64,000 nt of DNA from Bryobacterales bacterium (GTDB lineage Bacteria > Acidobacteriota > Terriglobia > Bryobacterales > Bryobacteraceae): assembly GCA_016789745.1 (NCBI GenBank), contig JAEUQF010000315.1, positions 18,485 through 82,484 on the forward strand, read 5' to 3'. Both the position numbers and the translations under genes were made by a program. Shown here piece by piece: positions 17,107-26,658 of this stretch (position 1 is its first letter; each line of letters opens with the position of its first letter). The notes below the pieces were generated by a model that was not told the DNA's origin, did no database searches, and saw only the letters and a program-made list of their open reading frames with translations.

Positions 17107-18228
17107 GTGTCAGGTCTCGTTTGTGCGTTGCTCGTGATGATTGCTGCCGCGGAGTCGCCGGATGCCAGGAAACTGCTGGCCTCCGACGATCTGCTGGCAA
17201 CGCCGGCCGGGTTGAAGCAGGCTCCCGGGCGACATTCCCTGGTGTTTCGCGGGGAGAAAGGCAAGAGCGGCTTCAATCTGCATTCGTACATCGCCCATTT
17301 CGACGGCCGCTATTGGGCCGCCTGGTCGTCGTCGGCGGTGAACGAGGAAGACCCCGACCAGCACATTCGCTACGCCACCAGCCGCGATGGCCACGTCTGG
17401 TCGGCACCGGCGGTGCTGGCTCCGGATCCGGACGGCGTACAGGGTCCGCAGCGCTGGATCACGCGCGGATTGTTCGTCGAAGGCGGAAAGCTGCATGCGT
17501 TGGGGGCGCTGGTAGAGAGCGCCGACTATCGCAATCGCGGCAAGAGCGTGGTTTGGAAGAACCTCAAACTGATGCGCTACACGTGGTCGGGCAGCCAATG
17601 GCAGCCGGCAGGCCTGTATGCCGACAACTGCATGAACAACTTCCCGCCCGTGCGCATCGCCGGCCTGTATGCCATGCCCTGCCGCGACCAGAACATGAGC
17701 GTGTCGTACCTGATGACGGACAACCCGGCCAATGGCTGGAAGACAGTTCCCGTATCGAATGAGCCGCCGTTTCACCGCATGGATGAGCCCACGGTGTATG
17801 AAGCGCCGGACGGCACCGTACACCTGATCGTGCGCGACGGCACGCGGTCCGGCCGCCTGATCCATATCGTCAGCCGCGACAAAGGGAACAATTGGGACGC
17901 GCCGGTATCGACGAACTACCCCGATGCCACCAGCAAGAACTTCGTCCTGCGTCTCAGGAACGGCACGTATTGCCTGTTGAATAACCCGGATCCGAAGTCA
18001 CGGGATCCGCTGGCGATCACGTTCAGCCGGGATGGATGGACGTATGACCGGCCGCTTGCCTTGCGGCAGCGCGCGCTGCCTTCGCGGCTGGCCGCTCGCC
18101 CGCGCGCCGGCGGCAGTTTCCAATATCCGCATGCCATCGAACACAACGGCTCGCTCTGGGTCATCTATTCCACGAACAAAGAGGACATCGAGATCTCCCA
18201 ATTCCGGGTGCGGGAGTTAGTGCCGTGA
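17107..18228 (+). CDS. Secreted sialidase/BNR-type beta-propeller protein
   Basis: 373 residues from a GTG start, with a hydrophobic N-terminus (MSGLVCALLVMIAAAES) that should direct export. At least two Asp-box motifs (S-x-D-x-G-x-x-W type) are present: TSRDGHVWSAP near residue 96 and VSRDKGNNWDAP near residue 256. A degenerate copy is TFSRDGWTYDRP. This is the signature of the six-bladed sialidase/neuraminidase fold, which also includes non-sialidase glycosidases and binding proteins. Catalytic Arg triad and Tyr/Glu pairs could not be placed with confidence, so the activity is open. Its stop overlaps the start of the FAD oxidoreductase by 4 bases (GTGA), showing translational coupling. The pair suggests a carbohydrate-processing step followed by oxidation. 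Confidence 0.75.
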   Translation: MSGLVCALLVMIAAAESPDARKLLASDDLLATPAGLKQAPGRHSLVFRGEKGKSGFNLHSYIAHFDGRYWAAWSSSAVNEEDPDQHIRYATSRDGHVWSAPAVLAPDPDGVQGPQRWITRGLFVEGGKLHALGALVESADYRNRGKSVVWKNLKLMRYTWSGSQWQPAGLYADNCMNNFPPVRIAGLYAMPCRDQNMSVSYLMTDNPANGWKTVPVSNEPPFHRMDEPTVYEAPDGTVHLIVRDGTRSGRLIHIVSRDKGNNWDAPVSTNYPDATSKNFVLRLRNGTYCLLNNPDPKSRDPLAITFSRDGWTYDRPLALRQRALPSRLAARPRAGGSFQYPHAIEHNGSLWVIYSTNKEDIEISQFRVRELVP

Positions 18229-20027
18229 AGCTGCTGGCGTGGCTGTTGGCGGCATGGAGTTGTACGGCCGCGGAGCGCTTTGACGTGGTGGTGTACGGGG
18301 CGACGCCCGGCGGATTGTCGGCAGCTCTGGCGGCGGCGCGGCTGGGTCACAGCGTGGCTCTGGTCGAATACCAGAACCACATCGGCGGCATGTCCGCCAG
18401 CGGCTTGGGAAAGAGCGACATCGAGACCCGCGAGGCCATCGGCGGCCTCTTCCGCGAGTTCACCGGCCGCGTCTACCGGGACTACGTGGAGCGCTACGGC
18501 CCCGGCCATGCGAACGTGAAGGCCAGCCGCGACGGCTACTACTATGAGCCGTCGGTCGCCGAACGCATCTTCGAACAGATGGTGGCGGCCGAGAGCCGCA
18601 TCCGCGTGTACAAGCGGATGCGGCTGACCGAAGTCATGCGGTCCGGCGACACAGTGGTGGGCCTGCGTGTGGTGAGCCGCGATGGCAACGCGGAAACAGA
18701 GTTCCGCGGCAAGGTGTTTATCGATGGTACCTACGAAGGGGATCTGGCCGCCTTCGCCGGTGCCGAATACCGCGTGGGTCGCGAGAGCCGCGCCGAGACC
18801 AACGAACTCCATGCCGGTGTCGTCTACCAGGATTACGACACGCGCACGTTCCTGCCGGGCACCACCGGCGAAGGCGACAAGCGCGTGCAGGCTTATACTT
18901 ACCGCCTGTGCCTGACCACCGATCCGAACAACAGCGTGGTGCTGCGCGACGCGCCGCCGGGCTACGACCGCAAGCGGTACCTCGGCTATATCGACGATTG
19001 GAAGGCTGGCCGCATGCGTCCGCCGACGGTCATGAAGGATGGCGTCGGCTACTTCGGGCCCACGTTCAACACCGTCATCCGTGCTTTGTCCATCGCCGAG
19101 ATCCCCAACCGCAAGACCGATATCAACATGAATCCACGCCCGCTGGGCTTTCCGTTTCCGGAGGAGAACTACGCGTACCCGGAGGCCGGTTGGGAAGAGC
19201 GGGAACGCATCGCAACGCGCATTCGCAACATCACCCTGGGCCTGCTCTATTTCCTGCAGAACGACAGCGAGATCCCCGCTGAACAGCGCAAGCTGGCAAA
19301 CCAATACCACCTGGCGCGCGACGAGTTCTCCGACAATGGCAACTTCCCCTGGCAACTGTACGTGCGCGAGGCGCGGCGCGTGGTGGGCGAGTACGTATTG
19401 AGCGAAAATGACCTGATCAGCGGGCCGGCACTCGGACGGCCGCGCATTCACAAGAACACGATTGTCGCTGGCGAGTTCCCCATCGACAGTTTCCCGGTCC
19501 GCAAGCGGGAACCGGGACATGACGTCGCCCTCGAAGGCTACATCCTGATGCTCGACAAGTTCACGCGGCCTTACCAGATTCCTTACGGCGTAATCGTGCC
19601 GAAGAAGGTGGATGGCCTGCTGGTGCCGGTGCCCGCATCGGCCACGCATGTCGCTTTCTCCACCATCCGTGTCGAGCCTACGTGGATGGCATTGGGCCAG
19701 GCAGCGGGCGTCGCCGCGCACCTTGCGATTGCCGCCGGCCTAGCGCCCCGTCGCGTGGACGTCGATCAGTTGCAGCGCAAGCTCCTGGGACAGGGCCAGG
19801 TGCTGACGTATTTCAGGGACATTGACCGTTCCGATCCGGCCTACGCCGCCTTGCAGTATTTTGGGACGAAGGGGTTCTTCCCGGACTACTACGCACGCTC
19901 GAAGGACAAACTGGATGAGGCGACCGCGAAGGAATGGGCCAGGCTGGCCGGGGTGCCCGACCATCGCCCGCCGGCCGGCATCACCCGCGGCGAGTACTGC
20001 CGCATGCTCTACGAACGAAGCAAGTGA
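18225..20027 (+). CDS. Exported FAD-dependent oxidoreductase (FAD_oxidored family)
   Basis: 600 residues with a signal peptide (MKLLAWLLAAWSCTAA). Immediately after it comes the FAD-binding fingerprint FDVVVYGATPGGLSAALAAA and the ribose-binding region ALVEYQNHIGGMSASGLG. Family blocks include VFIDGTYEGDLAAFAGAEYRVGR in the middle (shown here as a region near residues 165-187) and a C-terminal segment with PYGVIVPKKVDGLLVPV and SATHVAFSTIRVEPTWMALG. These PF12831-type proteins are frequent in planctomycetes and acidobacteria, next to glycoside hydrolases. Their substrates are mostly undefined. The GTG start overlaps the stop of the sialidase-like gene. The C-terminal end (about 530-600) has a short SLH- or EF-like tail of no clear identity. 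Confidence 0.87.
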   Translation: MKLLAWLLAAWSCTAAERFDVVVYGATPGGLSAALAAARLGHSVALVEYQNHIGGMSASGLGKSDIETREAIGGLFREFTGRVYRDYVERYGPGHANVKASRDGYYYEPSVAERIFEQMVAAESRIRVYKRMRLTEVMRSGDTVVGLRVVSRDGNAETEFRGKVFIDGTYEGDLAAFAGAEYRVGRESRAETNELHAGVVYQDYDTRTFLPGTTGEGDKRVQAYTYRLCLTTDPNNSVVLRDAPPGYDRKRYLGYIDDWKAGRMRPPTVMKDGVGYFGPTFNTVIRALSIAEIPNRKTDINMNPRPLGFPFPEENYAYPEAGWEERERIATRIRNITLGLLYFLQNDSEIPAEQRKLANQYHLARDEFSDNGNFPWQLYVREARRVVGEYVLSENDLISGPALGRPRIHKNTIVAGEFPIDSFPVRKREPGHDVALEGYILMLDKFTRPYQIPYGVIVPKKVDGLLVPVPASATHVAFSTIRVEPTWMALGQAAGVAAHLAIAAGLAPRRVDVDQLQRKLLGQGQVLTYFRDIDRSDPAYAALQYFGTKGFFPDYYARSKDKLDEATAKEWARLAGVPDHRPPAGITRGEYCRMLYERSK

Positions 20028-20033
20028 CAGCGG

Positions 20034-21098
20034 TTACGCAAGCACCCGATCGAGCAATGGGAAGGCTTTGACACCACTCCACCGGTGCGCGCCCTCATGC
20101 GAATCCAGCGATAGATTCTCACCCGCCCCCAGCGCCGACCAGGCCCGTTCCATAGCAGCGTAACCGTTATCGGCCCAAGGCTGCACCATCAGCCCATCCT
20201 TCCGGCCCACCTCCCAGAGACATGGCCTTGGCGCGATCAGCGAGCCAATTTCCGGCACATCGCCATACTGCAGCAAACCGGGGATAATCTGCGCCTCACA
20301 GGAATAACGGCCGCGCACGCGCTCCTGCATCACGTTCAACGCGCCGGAACACACCGCCACCTTGATCCGTGGAGACAGCGCCGAGGTAAGCATGGTCATG
20401 CGACCGCCATAGGAAAGGCCCACGCAGCCAAGCCGCGCCGCGTCGACATCCGGCTGCGAGGCCAGGAACGCCAGCGCCCACAGCGAGTCGCGCAGGTTTT
20501 CCGCGATCAGCACCTTGCCGAACAACTGCAGGCGTGCGAACGTCACCGCGCAGGGATCCTCACCGCGATACGCCTTCCGGTCGCCCAAGCGGATGCCAAA
20601 CGGCGTGAAGCAGGGAATCGCCACTGTGTAGCCGCGTAACGCAAGTTGCCGCCCGTAGTCGTAGTTGGCACTGGCAATTTCGCGGCGACGCTCTTCGCTG
20701 GAATCAATGCCCGCAACCGACTCATGTCCGAACGTGCCATGGCCGTGCAGTGCCAGGATGCCGGCGCGCTTGCCCGCGGCGGGTCTGGCTGGCCTTAGCA
20801 GATACAACGGCAAGTCCGGATGACCCGGTGCCCGCAGCGTGATCTGGTGCCGCGTATGCCCATCCAGGTCGGTCTTCGTCTCCGAAGCGATGCTCCACCG
20901 AGCCGGCGGCTGATAGGGCCCAAGGCAGGCCTCCAGCTTCGCCTTGAACTGCTGCTGCCACTGGCGGCATTGCGCGGCCGTCGTGCCCGTAAAGGTGAGG
21001 GCCAGGGGCGGTGCCTGCGCCATCTGCCGGATGCGCTCGTCGACAGTTTGCGCGGCGGCCGCCGCGGGCAGCGAGATCAGCCAGGATCGGCGCGTCAT
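20034..21098 (-). CDS. Secreted alpha/beta hydrolase (dienelactone hydrolase/acetyl-xylan-esterase-like)
   Basis: 354 residues from the ATG at 21098. A TTG 24 bases further upstream would add MAQVLISP, but the ATG gives a cleaner export signal (MTRRSWLISLPAAAAAQ). The nucleophile elbow is GCVGLSYGGRMTM, with Ser in GLSYGG. The probable acid is Asp in GRKDGL and the His is in HEGAHRW near the end. An oxyanion-region motif is ILALHGHGTFG. The fold class cleaves esters, often acetyl groups from polysaccharides or aromatic acid esters. It converges on the FAD oxidoreductase with only 6 bases between stops. No ribosome binding site is obvious. Substrate is not predictable from sequence. Confidence 0.83.
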   Translation of the reverse strand: MTRRSWLISLPAAAAAQTVDERIRQMAQAPPLALTFTGTTAAQCRQWQQQFKAKLEACLGPYQPPARWSIASETKTDLDGHTRHQITLRAPGHPDLPLYLLRPARPAAGKRAGILALHGHGTFGHESVAGIDSSEERRREIASANYDYGRQLALRGYTVAIPCFTPFGIRLGDRKAYRGEDPCAVTFARLQLFGKVLIAENLRDSLWALAFLASQPDVDAARLGCVGLSYGGRMTMLTSALSPRIKVAVCSGALNVMQERVRGRYSCEAQIIPGLLQYGDVPEIGSLIAPRPCLWEVGRKDGLMVQPWADNGYAAMERAWSALGAGENLSLDSHEGAHRWSGVKAFPLLDRVLA

Positions 21099-21140
21099 AG
21101 GTGAGATCAGAACCTGGGCCAATCGTATCGCGAGCCAGCG

Positions 21141-21764
21141 TCACTCGCCAAGGATGCGGGCGACATAGTTGCGCGTTTCGCGATAGGGCGGCACGCCCTG
21201 ATACTGATCCACGCGTCCGGGGCCCGCATTGTAGGCCGCCAGCGCCAGGCGGAAGTCGTTGCGATACTTCTGCAGAAGGATGCGCAGGTAGCGCGCCCCG
21301 GCGTCGATGTTCTGTTCCGGGCTGGTGGCGTGGACGCCGAAATGGCGCGCCGTGGCAGGCATCAGGCCCATCAGCCCCGTGGCGCCTTTCGGACTCACCG
21401 CGCAGGGCCGTCCGCCCGATTCCTGCAGAATCACCCGCAGCAGCAGAATCGAGCTCACTTCGTGCCGCTGTGCCGCGTCCCAGATCAGCCGGTTCAGTTC
21501 CGTATGCGTCAGTGTGCCGCAGGGCTGCCGCAGACCGGCGCGGCGCGGAATCGGAGGGATGGGGACCGGACCGGGCATAGGCGGAGGCGCCACCGAATGC
21601 ACCAGTACCGCTGGAGCAACGCGAACAGGCACGGGCTTCGCCACGGCAGTTTCAATCGTCGCCGAGACAAGCAGGCTGAACGTGCCCAGGCATACCGCAA
21701 GGGTACCGATGAGCAGCCGGGAAAAAGGGCGCGGTTGGATTCTAACCCGAATTCGCACGCTCAT
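21141..21764 (-). CDS. Lytic transglycosylase (SLT domain)
   Basis: 207 residues. The N-terminus is basic followed by a hydrophobic span (about 17-37), giving either a signal peptide or a membrane anchor. A Pro/Val-rich linker (about 43-75) leads to a C-terminal SLT domain. The catalytic Glu is Glu115 in VILQESGGRPCAVS. The family continues with GATGLMGLMPATA, then LALAAYNAGPGRVDQY and YRETRNYVARI. These enzymes cleave the peptidoglycan glycan chain between MurNAc and GlcNAc. The domain is complete but short, as in the small exported transglycosylases. It stands alone, upstream of the esterase-like gene on the same strand with a 42-base gap. Confidence 0.92.
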   Translation of the reverse strand: MSVRIRVRIQPRPFSRLLIGTLAVCLGTFSLLVSATIETAVAKPVPVRVAPAVLVHSVAPPPMPGPVPIPPIPRRAGLRQPCGTLTHTELNRLIWDAAQRHEVSSILLLRVILQESGGRPCAVSPKGATGLMGLMPATARHFGVHATSPEQNIDAGARYLRILLQKYRNDFRLALAAYNAGPGRVDQYQGVPPYRETRNYVARILGE

Positions 21765-21998
21765 GGGGAAAGCACTTCTGTGGCCAATGGACGGGGGAGG
21801 TGGCTTGGCGTTGAGTTTCAGCAGGTTGTAGGAATGGAAATACGGAGCCTCCTGGCGCAGTTATTGAACTTCGACAACTGCTTGCCGAAGGCGTGACGAA
21901 CGCTTGGCGGCGATGCGGGACGCGCTCTTCTTGACAAAAGAGTGCGCATCGAACTCCAGAATTCTCATAAGAAATGTCTGGCGGGCTGAAATATCCGC

Positions 21999-22049
21999 TT
22001 TCACGCCTGAATGATTTAGGGTACAATCACCCCATTTCACGAACGGAGG
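21999..22049 (+). promoter_or_regulatory. Candidate promoter and ribosome binding site of the second TonB receptor
   Basis: TTTCAC (21999-22004) and TACAAT (22022-22027) are 17 bases apart. The -35 is weak and the -10 is good. GGAGG at 22045-22049 is the ribosome binding site for ATG 22059, and GGAG can pair with CTCC just before the start. The rest of the 294-base gap from 21765 shows no gene. Confidence 0.4.
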
Positions 22050-22058
22050 CAGTCTCCT

Positions 22059-25000
22059 ATGTTTCGTGCCGTTTTGTTAGGGTGCGTGCTCAGCGTATCC
22101 CTCTTCTCGCAAGATTATCGAGGCCGTGTGCAAGGCGTTGTCACGGACTCTACTGGCGCCTCGATTCCCCGCGCCACCATCACCCTCATCAACAGCAGTA
22201 CGAAGAACGCGACGCAGCGTACCTCCGATGAAAGCGGCCGTTACCTGTTCGACTACGTCGAGCCCGGCACTTACTCGCTCACCGGAGAGAACTCCGGGTT
22301 CGGCAAATTCATCCAGGAGAACATCCAGGTCCTGGTGCGCTCTGACCTGACGATCAATGTCAGCCTGAAAGTCGGCGACGTGAACCAGACCGTCACCGTC
22401 TCCGACAACGCCGTGGAACTGCAGTTCAACACCACGACCCTGTCGCAAACCATCGACGGCAAGATGCTGAAGGAACTGCCCGTGCTGGCGCGCAATCCCT
22501 TCACCCTCGCCCTGCTCGATCCGGCCGTGGTGAACCGCTACTCGGACGTCTCCAAGCGCAACCCGTTCTATCAGCTTTCCAGCACCGGCGTCGATGTCGG
22601 CGGGCAGACCAGCGGGCGCAACGAAGTCCAGATTGACGGATCGCCCATCGGGGTCGGCTCGCGCGGATCCTATGCCCCGCCCATGGATGCCGTCCAGGAG
22701 TTCACCGTGCAGCAGAACTCCGTGGATGCTGAATCGGGCTTCTCGGCCGGTGGCGTTATGAACGTCGGCATGAAGGCAGGCACGAACGAGTTTCACGGCA
22801 GCGGCTACTACTTCGGCCGCAATCCTTCCTTGAATGCCGTGTCCAACGCCTTCACCCGCGCACCGAACGTGGTGCGCAACCACGTCTATGGCGGCACCAT
22901 CGGCGGACCCATTCTCAAGAACCGCCTCTTCACCTTCGCCACTTTCGAAAAATGGGACAACCGTCAGCCCTACACCCGCGTGATGACGCTGCCCACGGAT
23001 CTCGAACGCAACGGCGACTTCTCCCGCACTCTGAACAAGGCTGGCGTTCTTCGCCCGATCTTCGATCCCTGGACGACCCAGACCAACACCGCTACCAACG
23101 CGGTCACCCGGCAGCCCTTCGCCGGCAACGTCATTCCCGCCTCGCGCATCGACCCGTCGTCGCGCTTGTTCATGGCCGACGTCTGGAAGCCGAATGGGCC
23201 GGGCGACGATGCCACCGGCGTCAACAACTACCGCACCGGCTACGCCTGGTTCCTCAACTACTGGAACTTCTCGAATCGCACGGATTGGAACATTAGTTCG
23301 AAGTGGAAAGTATTCGCCCGCTACAGCGTCATTCGCACCCGGCTCGATAACGATAACTACGGCAACAGCCCGGCCACGCCATCGGACAATGGCGGCCTCA
23401 TGGACGCCCTGAACGCCGCCTTCGACAGCGTCTACACGCTAACCCCTCGCACCGTGCTGAACTTCCGTCTCGGCGTGGTGTACTCCGAAGATGAGTACGA
23501 CTCCGAATGGGCCAAGATCGGGGCCGGGGGGCTAGAGAAATACTGGCCCGGCAACTCCTGGTACAAGCCCTATCTGGAGGACATGCCTGCCGTCTACTAC
23601 CCCAACCTCAACATTGGCGGCGCCACCTTCGGCAAGTCGAGTTGGTGGAGCTACCGGCCGCGGAAATACTCCTACCAGGGCAGCATGGGGCACGATCGCG
23701 GGCGTCATTACATGAAGTTCGGGATGGCCTTCCGCCATGCCTACGAATACTCGCAACTGCCGAACCTGGGAACGTTCCCGTTCGCGGCGAACTTCACGGC
23801 CAACACCTTCGTGGCGCCCGATCTGTTGAACTACGGCAGCGCGTGGGCCACCTTCCTGCTGGGCGCGGTGGACAATACGCTGCAGGCCAACTACGTATCG
23901 CCGCGATGGCCCGTGCAGGATCAGTACGGCTTGTTCTTCCAGGACGATTTCAAGCTGTCCCGGCGCGTCACGTTGAATCTGGGTCTGCGCTGGGAGTTTG
24001 AAACCGCACCCTATGAACGGCGCGACCGGCTGGCACGCTACCTGGATCTCACGAATCCGATTCCCGCGTTCCAGGGCGCCAACGCGCCCGTGATGCCTTC
24101 CCAGGTCACGGCCATCCCCGGCGCTCCGAAACCCGTCTACAACGGCGCATGGATCTACACCGACGACAGCAATCGCCGTCTCTACAACGCCCCGAAGTCC
24201 AACTTCCTGCCGCGGCTGGGCGTGGCATTCCGTGCCAATGACCGCACGGCCATCCGCATCGGCTATGCCCGCTACGCCGTGCCCATCAACAGCATCCTGG
24301 GCTATGCCTGGCGTCTGCCGTCCAGCGATGGCTTCTCCATCACCTCCACGGGCCCGGTGGCGCTGCAGGGCGTGCCCCAGGGCGTGTTGAGCAATCCGTT
24401 CCCGGCCTCCAATCCGCTGGTCATGCCGGTGGGCCGCGGCAACGGCCGCAACACCAATCTCGGCGGCGCCGCCACCTGGACCCGCCAGGACCTGAAAACG
24501 CCGATGAACGACCGCTTCAACTTCACCATGGAGCGCGACCTGCTGGCCGGCATCAAGTTCGACGTTACCTTCTTCATGAACTTCGGCCACAACATGGTGC
24601 CCGAAGGACAGGGCGGCAATAACGGCTTCGGTCAGGCGCTGAACATGGTGAATCCGCAACTGACCTACGACTACAAGACCGCGCTCACGGCTCCGGTGAC
24701 CAACCCCTTCTTCGGGCTGCCGGCCAGCGTCATGCCCGGCCAGTTGCGCGGCCAGCGCACCGTGCCGCTGTCGAACCTGCTGCGGCAGTATCCGCAATAC
24801 GGCGACCTCACCGAAGGCTTCCTGCCCGGCGTGGAGAATCGCTACAAAGCTTTGCAGATGCGCCTGCAGCGGCGGTTCGCCCAGGGCTATAGCTTTGTCT
24901 GGGGCTACAACTACAACAACGAGTCGACCGGCGACTTCTTCAACGCTCCCGACCAGTACGCCAACAAACTCACCATGATTCCCGCCGCCAGTCCGCGCCA

Positions 25001-25496
25001 CAGGATGACGCTCGGCACAACCTGGGAGTTGCCCATCGGCAAAGGCCAACGCTTTGGAGCCGGCATGCATCCCGTGCTGAACGCCATCATCGGCGGTTGG
25101 TCCACCAGCCACATCTTCATGTGGAACTCCGGCAGTTTCCTTCGCTTCGGCCAGTTGGACGTTTCCGGCGATCCTGGCAGTTCGCTACGGGATTGGTCCA
25201 AGTGGTTCAACACCAGCGTCTTCAAACAGGCAACGCCCTTCACGCCACGGACGAATCCGTTCCAATATAGCGGGCTCACCGGGCCCAACTACTGGAACCT
25301 GGATTCCACGCTCTCGAAGAACTTTCCGGTCACCGAACGCGTGAAACTGGAACTGCGGCTGGAAGGCTATAACCTGACCAACAGTGTGATGCCGGGCAAT
25401 CCGAATCTCAACGTGCTCAGCACGCAGTTCGGCGGCATTACCTCGCAGGTGAATTACGGGCGTGAGGTGCAGTATACCCTGCGCCTGCACTTCTAG
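22059..25496 (+). CDS. TonB-dependent receptor with carboxypeptidase-regulatory-like domain
   Basis: 1145 residues with a signal peptide (MFRAVLLGCVLSVSLFSQ). The regulatory-like domain at about 20-105 starts GRVQGVVTDSTGASIPRATI and has GRYLFDYVEPGTYSLTGEN. A plug-type region follows (KELPVLARNPFTLALLDPAV, GGVMNVGMKAGTNEFHGSGY), then a long beta-barrel ending in TLRLHF. It is related in layout, but not closely identical, to the receptors at 13749 and 41860. It has its own promoter and a terminator after it, so it appears monocistronic. The neighbouring genes give no clue to its ligand. Confidence 0.92.
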   Translation: MFRAVLLGCVLSVSLFSQDYRGRVQGVVTDSTGASIPRATITLINSSTKNATQRTSDESGRYLFDYVEPGTYSLTGENSGFGKFIQENIQVLVRSDLTINVSLKVGDVNQTVTVSDNAVELQFNTTTLSQTIDGKMLKELPVLARNPFTLALLDPAVVNRYSDVSKRNPFYQLSSTGVDVGGQTSGRNEVQIDGSPIGVGSRGSYAPPMDAVQEFTVQQNSVDAESGFSAGGVMNVGMKAGTNEFHGSGYYFGRNPSLNAVSNAFTRAPNVVRNHVYGGTIGGPILKNRLFTFATFEKWDNRQPYTRVMTLPTDLERNGDFSRTLNKAGVLRPIFDPWTTQTNTATNAVTRQPFAGNVIPASRIDPSSRLFMADVWKPNGPGDDATGVNNYRTGYAWFLNYWNFSNRTDWNISSKWKVFARYSVIRTRLDNDNYGNSPATPSDNGGLMDALNAAFDSVYTLTPRTVLNFRLGVVYSEDEYDSEWAKIGAGGLEKYWPGNSWYKPYLEDMPAVYYPNLNIGGATFGKSSWWSYRPRKYSYQGSMGHDRGRHYMKFGMAFRHAYEYSQLPNLGTFPFAANFTANTFVAPDLLNYGSAWATFLLGAVDNTLQANYVSPRWPVQDQYGLFFQDDFKLSRRVTLNLGLRWEFETAPYERRDRLARYLDLTNPIPAFQGANAPVMPSQVTAIPGAPKPVYNGAWIYTDDSNRRLYNAPKSNFLPRLGVAFRANDRTAIRIGYARYAVPINSILGYAWRLPSSDGFSITSTGPVALQGVPQGVLSNPFPASNPLVMPVGRGNGRNTNLGGAATWTRQDLKTPMNDRFNFTMERDLLAGIKFDVTFFMNFGHNMVPEGQGGNNGFGQALNMVNPQLTYDYKTALTAPVTNPFFGLPASVMPGQLRGQRTVPLSNLLRQYPQYGDLTEGFLPGVENRYKALQMRLQRRFAQGYSFVWGYNYNNESTGDFFNAPDQYANKLTMIPAASPRHRMTLGTTWELPIGKGQRFGAGMHPVLNAIIGGWSTSHIFMWNSGSFLRFGQLDVSGDPGSSLRDWSKWFNTSVFKQATPFTPRTNPFQYSGLTGPNYWNLDSTLSKNFPVTERVKLELRLEGYNLTNSVMPGNPNLNVLSTQFGGITSQVNYGREVQYTLRLHF

Positions 25497-25515
25497 AGAG
25501 AGAGCCGAGGGGCGC

Positions 25516-25556
25516 GGCTCGGTAACCGGTTCCGTTACTGAGCCGCCGCCTATTTT
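25516..25556 (+). terminator. Rho-independent terminator after the TonB receptor
   Basis: GGCTCGGTAAC (25516-25526) pairs with GTTACTGAGCC (25534-25544) through 11 positions, one of them G-T, around a 7-base loop. A short T-rich stretch (TATTTT, 25551-25556) follows. It lies 20 bases after the stop. Confidence 0.75.
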
Positions 25557-25617
25557 CCAACCCTCATGGGGGTGACTGCCACCGATCCTCGCTTCCAAGA
25601 TTGAAGGGAGGTTTTCG

Positions 25618-26652
25618 ATGCTATTACGCCACCTGGTCGAGCAGGAGTTGGTCGACCATTTCCCCGGTCTCAAGAACACGCCGGTGCTTCATGATTTCGG
25701 AAAAATCGGCGAGTTTCTATCCAGCAAGCAACAGGTGAACGAGTATCTCGCCCTGCTCGAGGCGGACATGCTGCAGGAACTCAAGAGCCGCGTCAATGAC
25801 CCCACCATCTCTAATTCCAGACACATTGAGGGCGCACACGATTACTTCGTCAACTGGGAGTCTCGCCAGAAGGTAAGGGAACAGGCCGTGGCGGAGAACA
25901 AGGGGCCCATTGACCCCCGTACCTCCTATGACAAGAGATACACGCAGCTGCTGGCCACCGTTCTCCGCCGGCAGGAGGCAAAACATGGGCTCAATCCCTC
26001 CATCGGTACCCAGGCGGAGTTGCCGCTTGGCGATGGAAAAGTCTACATGGCTGGAATTGCCAGTCCAAAAGTGTTCAGCAGTCTCCTATCGCGCTATATC
26101 TTTTTCAAGGACGTGGGTGCGCACCCGGGACACGGCGAGTATTCGCACCGCATCCAGTGGTATCTCATCACCAGGCGCTTTCCCGGCATGGCTTTCACCA
26201 AGCTGCTGGACGTCATCGCCAGTTCCCCCATGGTGACGCACAAGGCTCATAAGGACATCAACGTGGGCATCTGGGACTGCCTGTTCGACCGCAGGGCCGT
26301 CATGGAAGAGAAGCCGTTCGATGGACGTTCGCCGGTGGTCATCAACCTGCACATCATCGACAGGCCCAACAAGTTTCCGCTTCTGAGCAGTTTCTGCGGG
26401 CGGCGGAAAATTAAGCGGGAACGGATGCTGGATGCTTTCCTTTTCAAGTTCAATCAGGCAAAGCAAGACTCGTCGCAAGACTGGGTTACCCGCGCGAAGA
26501 AGTATCTGCCCAAATCCGGCGGCGCAGACCCCGGCCTGCAGTATGTGGCCCTGAAGATCTTCGGAAAGAACTTCTGGGATCTCAGTGAAGCCCGCCAAAC
26601 CGAAATCCTGGAGCATTTTCACGCACAGGATCCCATTGTGGGCCCGGCGTGA
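25618..26652 (+). CDS. Hypothetical protein, orphan
   Basis: 344 residues with no signal peptide and no hydrophobic span, so it is probably cytoplasmic or exported by a dedicated system. I do not recognise a family. It is rich in charged residues and His (for example GAHPGHGEYSHR near residues 166-177, THKAHKDINVG near 207). A central segment PLGDGKVYMAGIASP and a C-terminal block LKIFGKNFWDLSEARQTEIL look like ordered structure. GGGAGG upstream gives a strong start. Its codon use appears less GC-biased than that of its neighbours, which is compatible with recent acquisition. It stands alone between a terminator and the converging CHAT gene, 6 bases away. Confidence 0.75.
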   Translation: MLLRHLVEQELVDHFPGLKNTPVLHDFGKIGEFLSSKQQVNEYLALLEADMLQELKSRVNDPTISNSRHIEGAHDYFVNWESRQKVREQAVAENKGPIDPRTSYDKRYTQLLATVLRRQEAKHGLNPSIGTQAELPLGDGKVYMAGIASPKVFSSLLSRYIFFKDVGAHPGHGEYSHRIQWYLITRRFPGMAFTKLLDVIASSPMVTHKAHKDINVGIWDCLFDRRAVMEEKPFDGRSPVVINLHIIDRPNKFPLLSSFCGRRKIKRERMLDAFLFKFNQAKQDSSQDWVTRAKKYLPKSGGADPGLQYVALKIFGKNFWDLSEARQTEILEHFHAQDPIVGPA

Positions 26653-26658
26653 CGCGCG

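Noticed and set aside
18165..19721. 518-residue open frame on the minus strand
   Set aside because: It is antisense to the FAD oxidoreductase, whose motifs are clear.
23532..25112. 526-residue open frame on the minus strand
   Set aside because: It is antisense to the TonB receptor barrel and has no recognisable domain or start signals.
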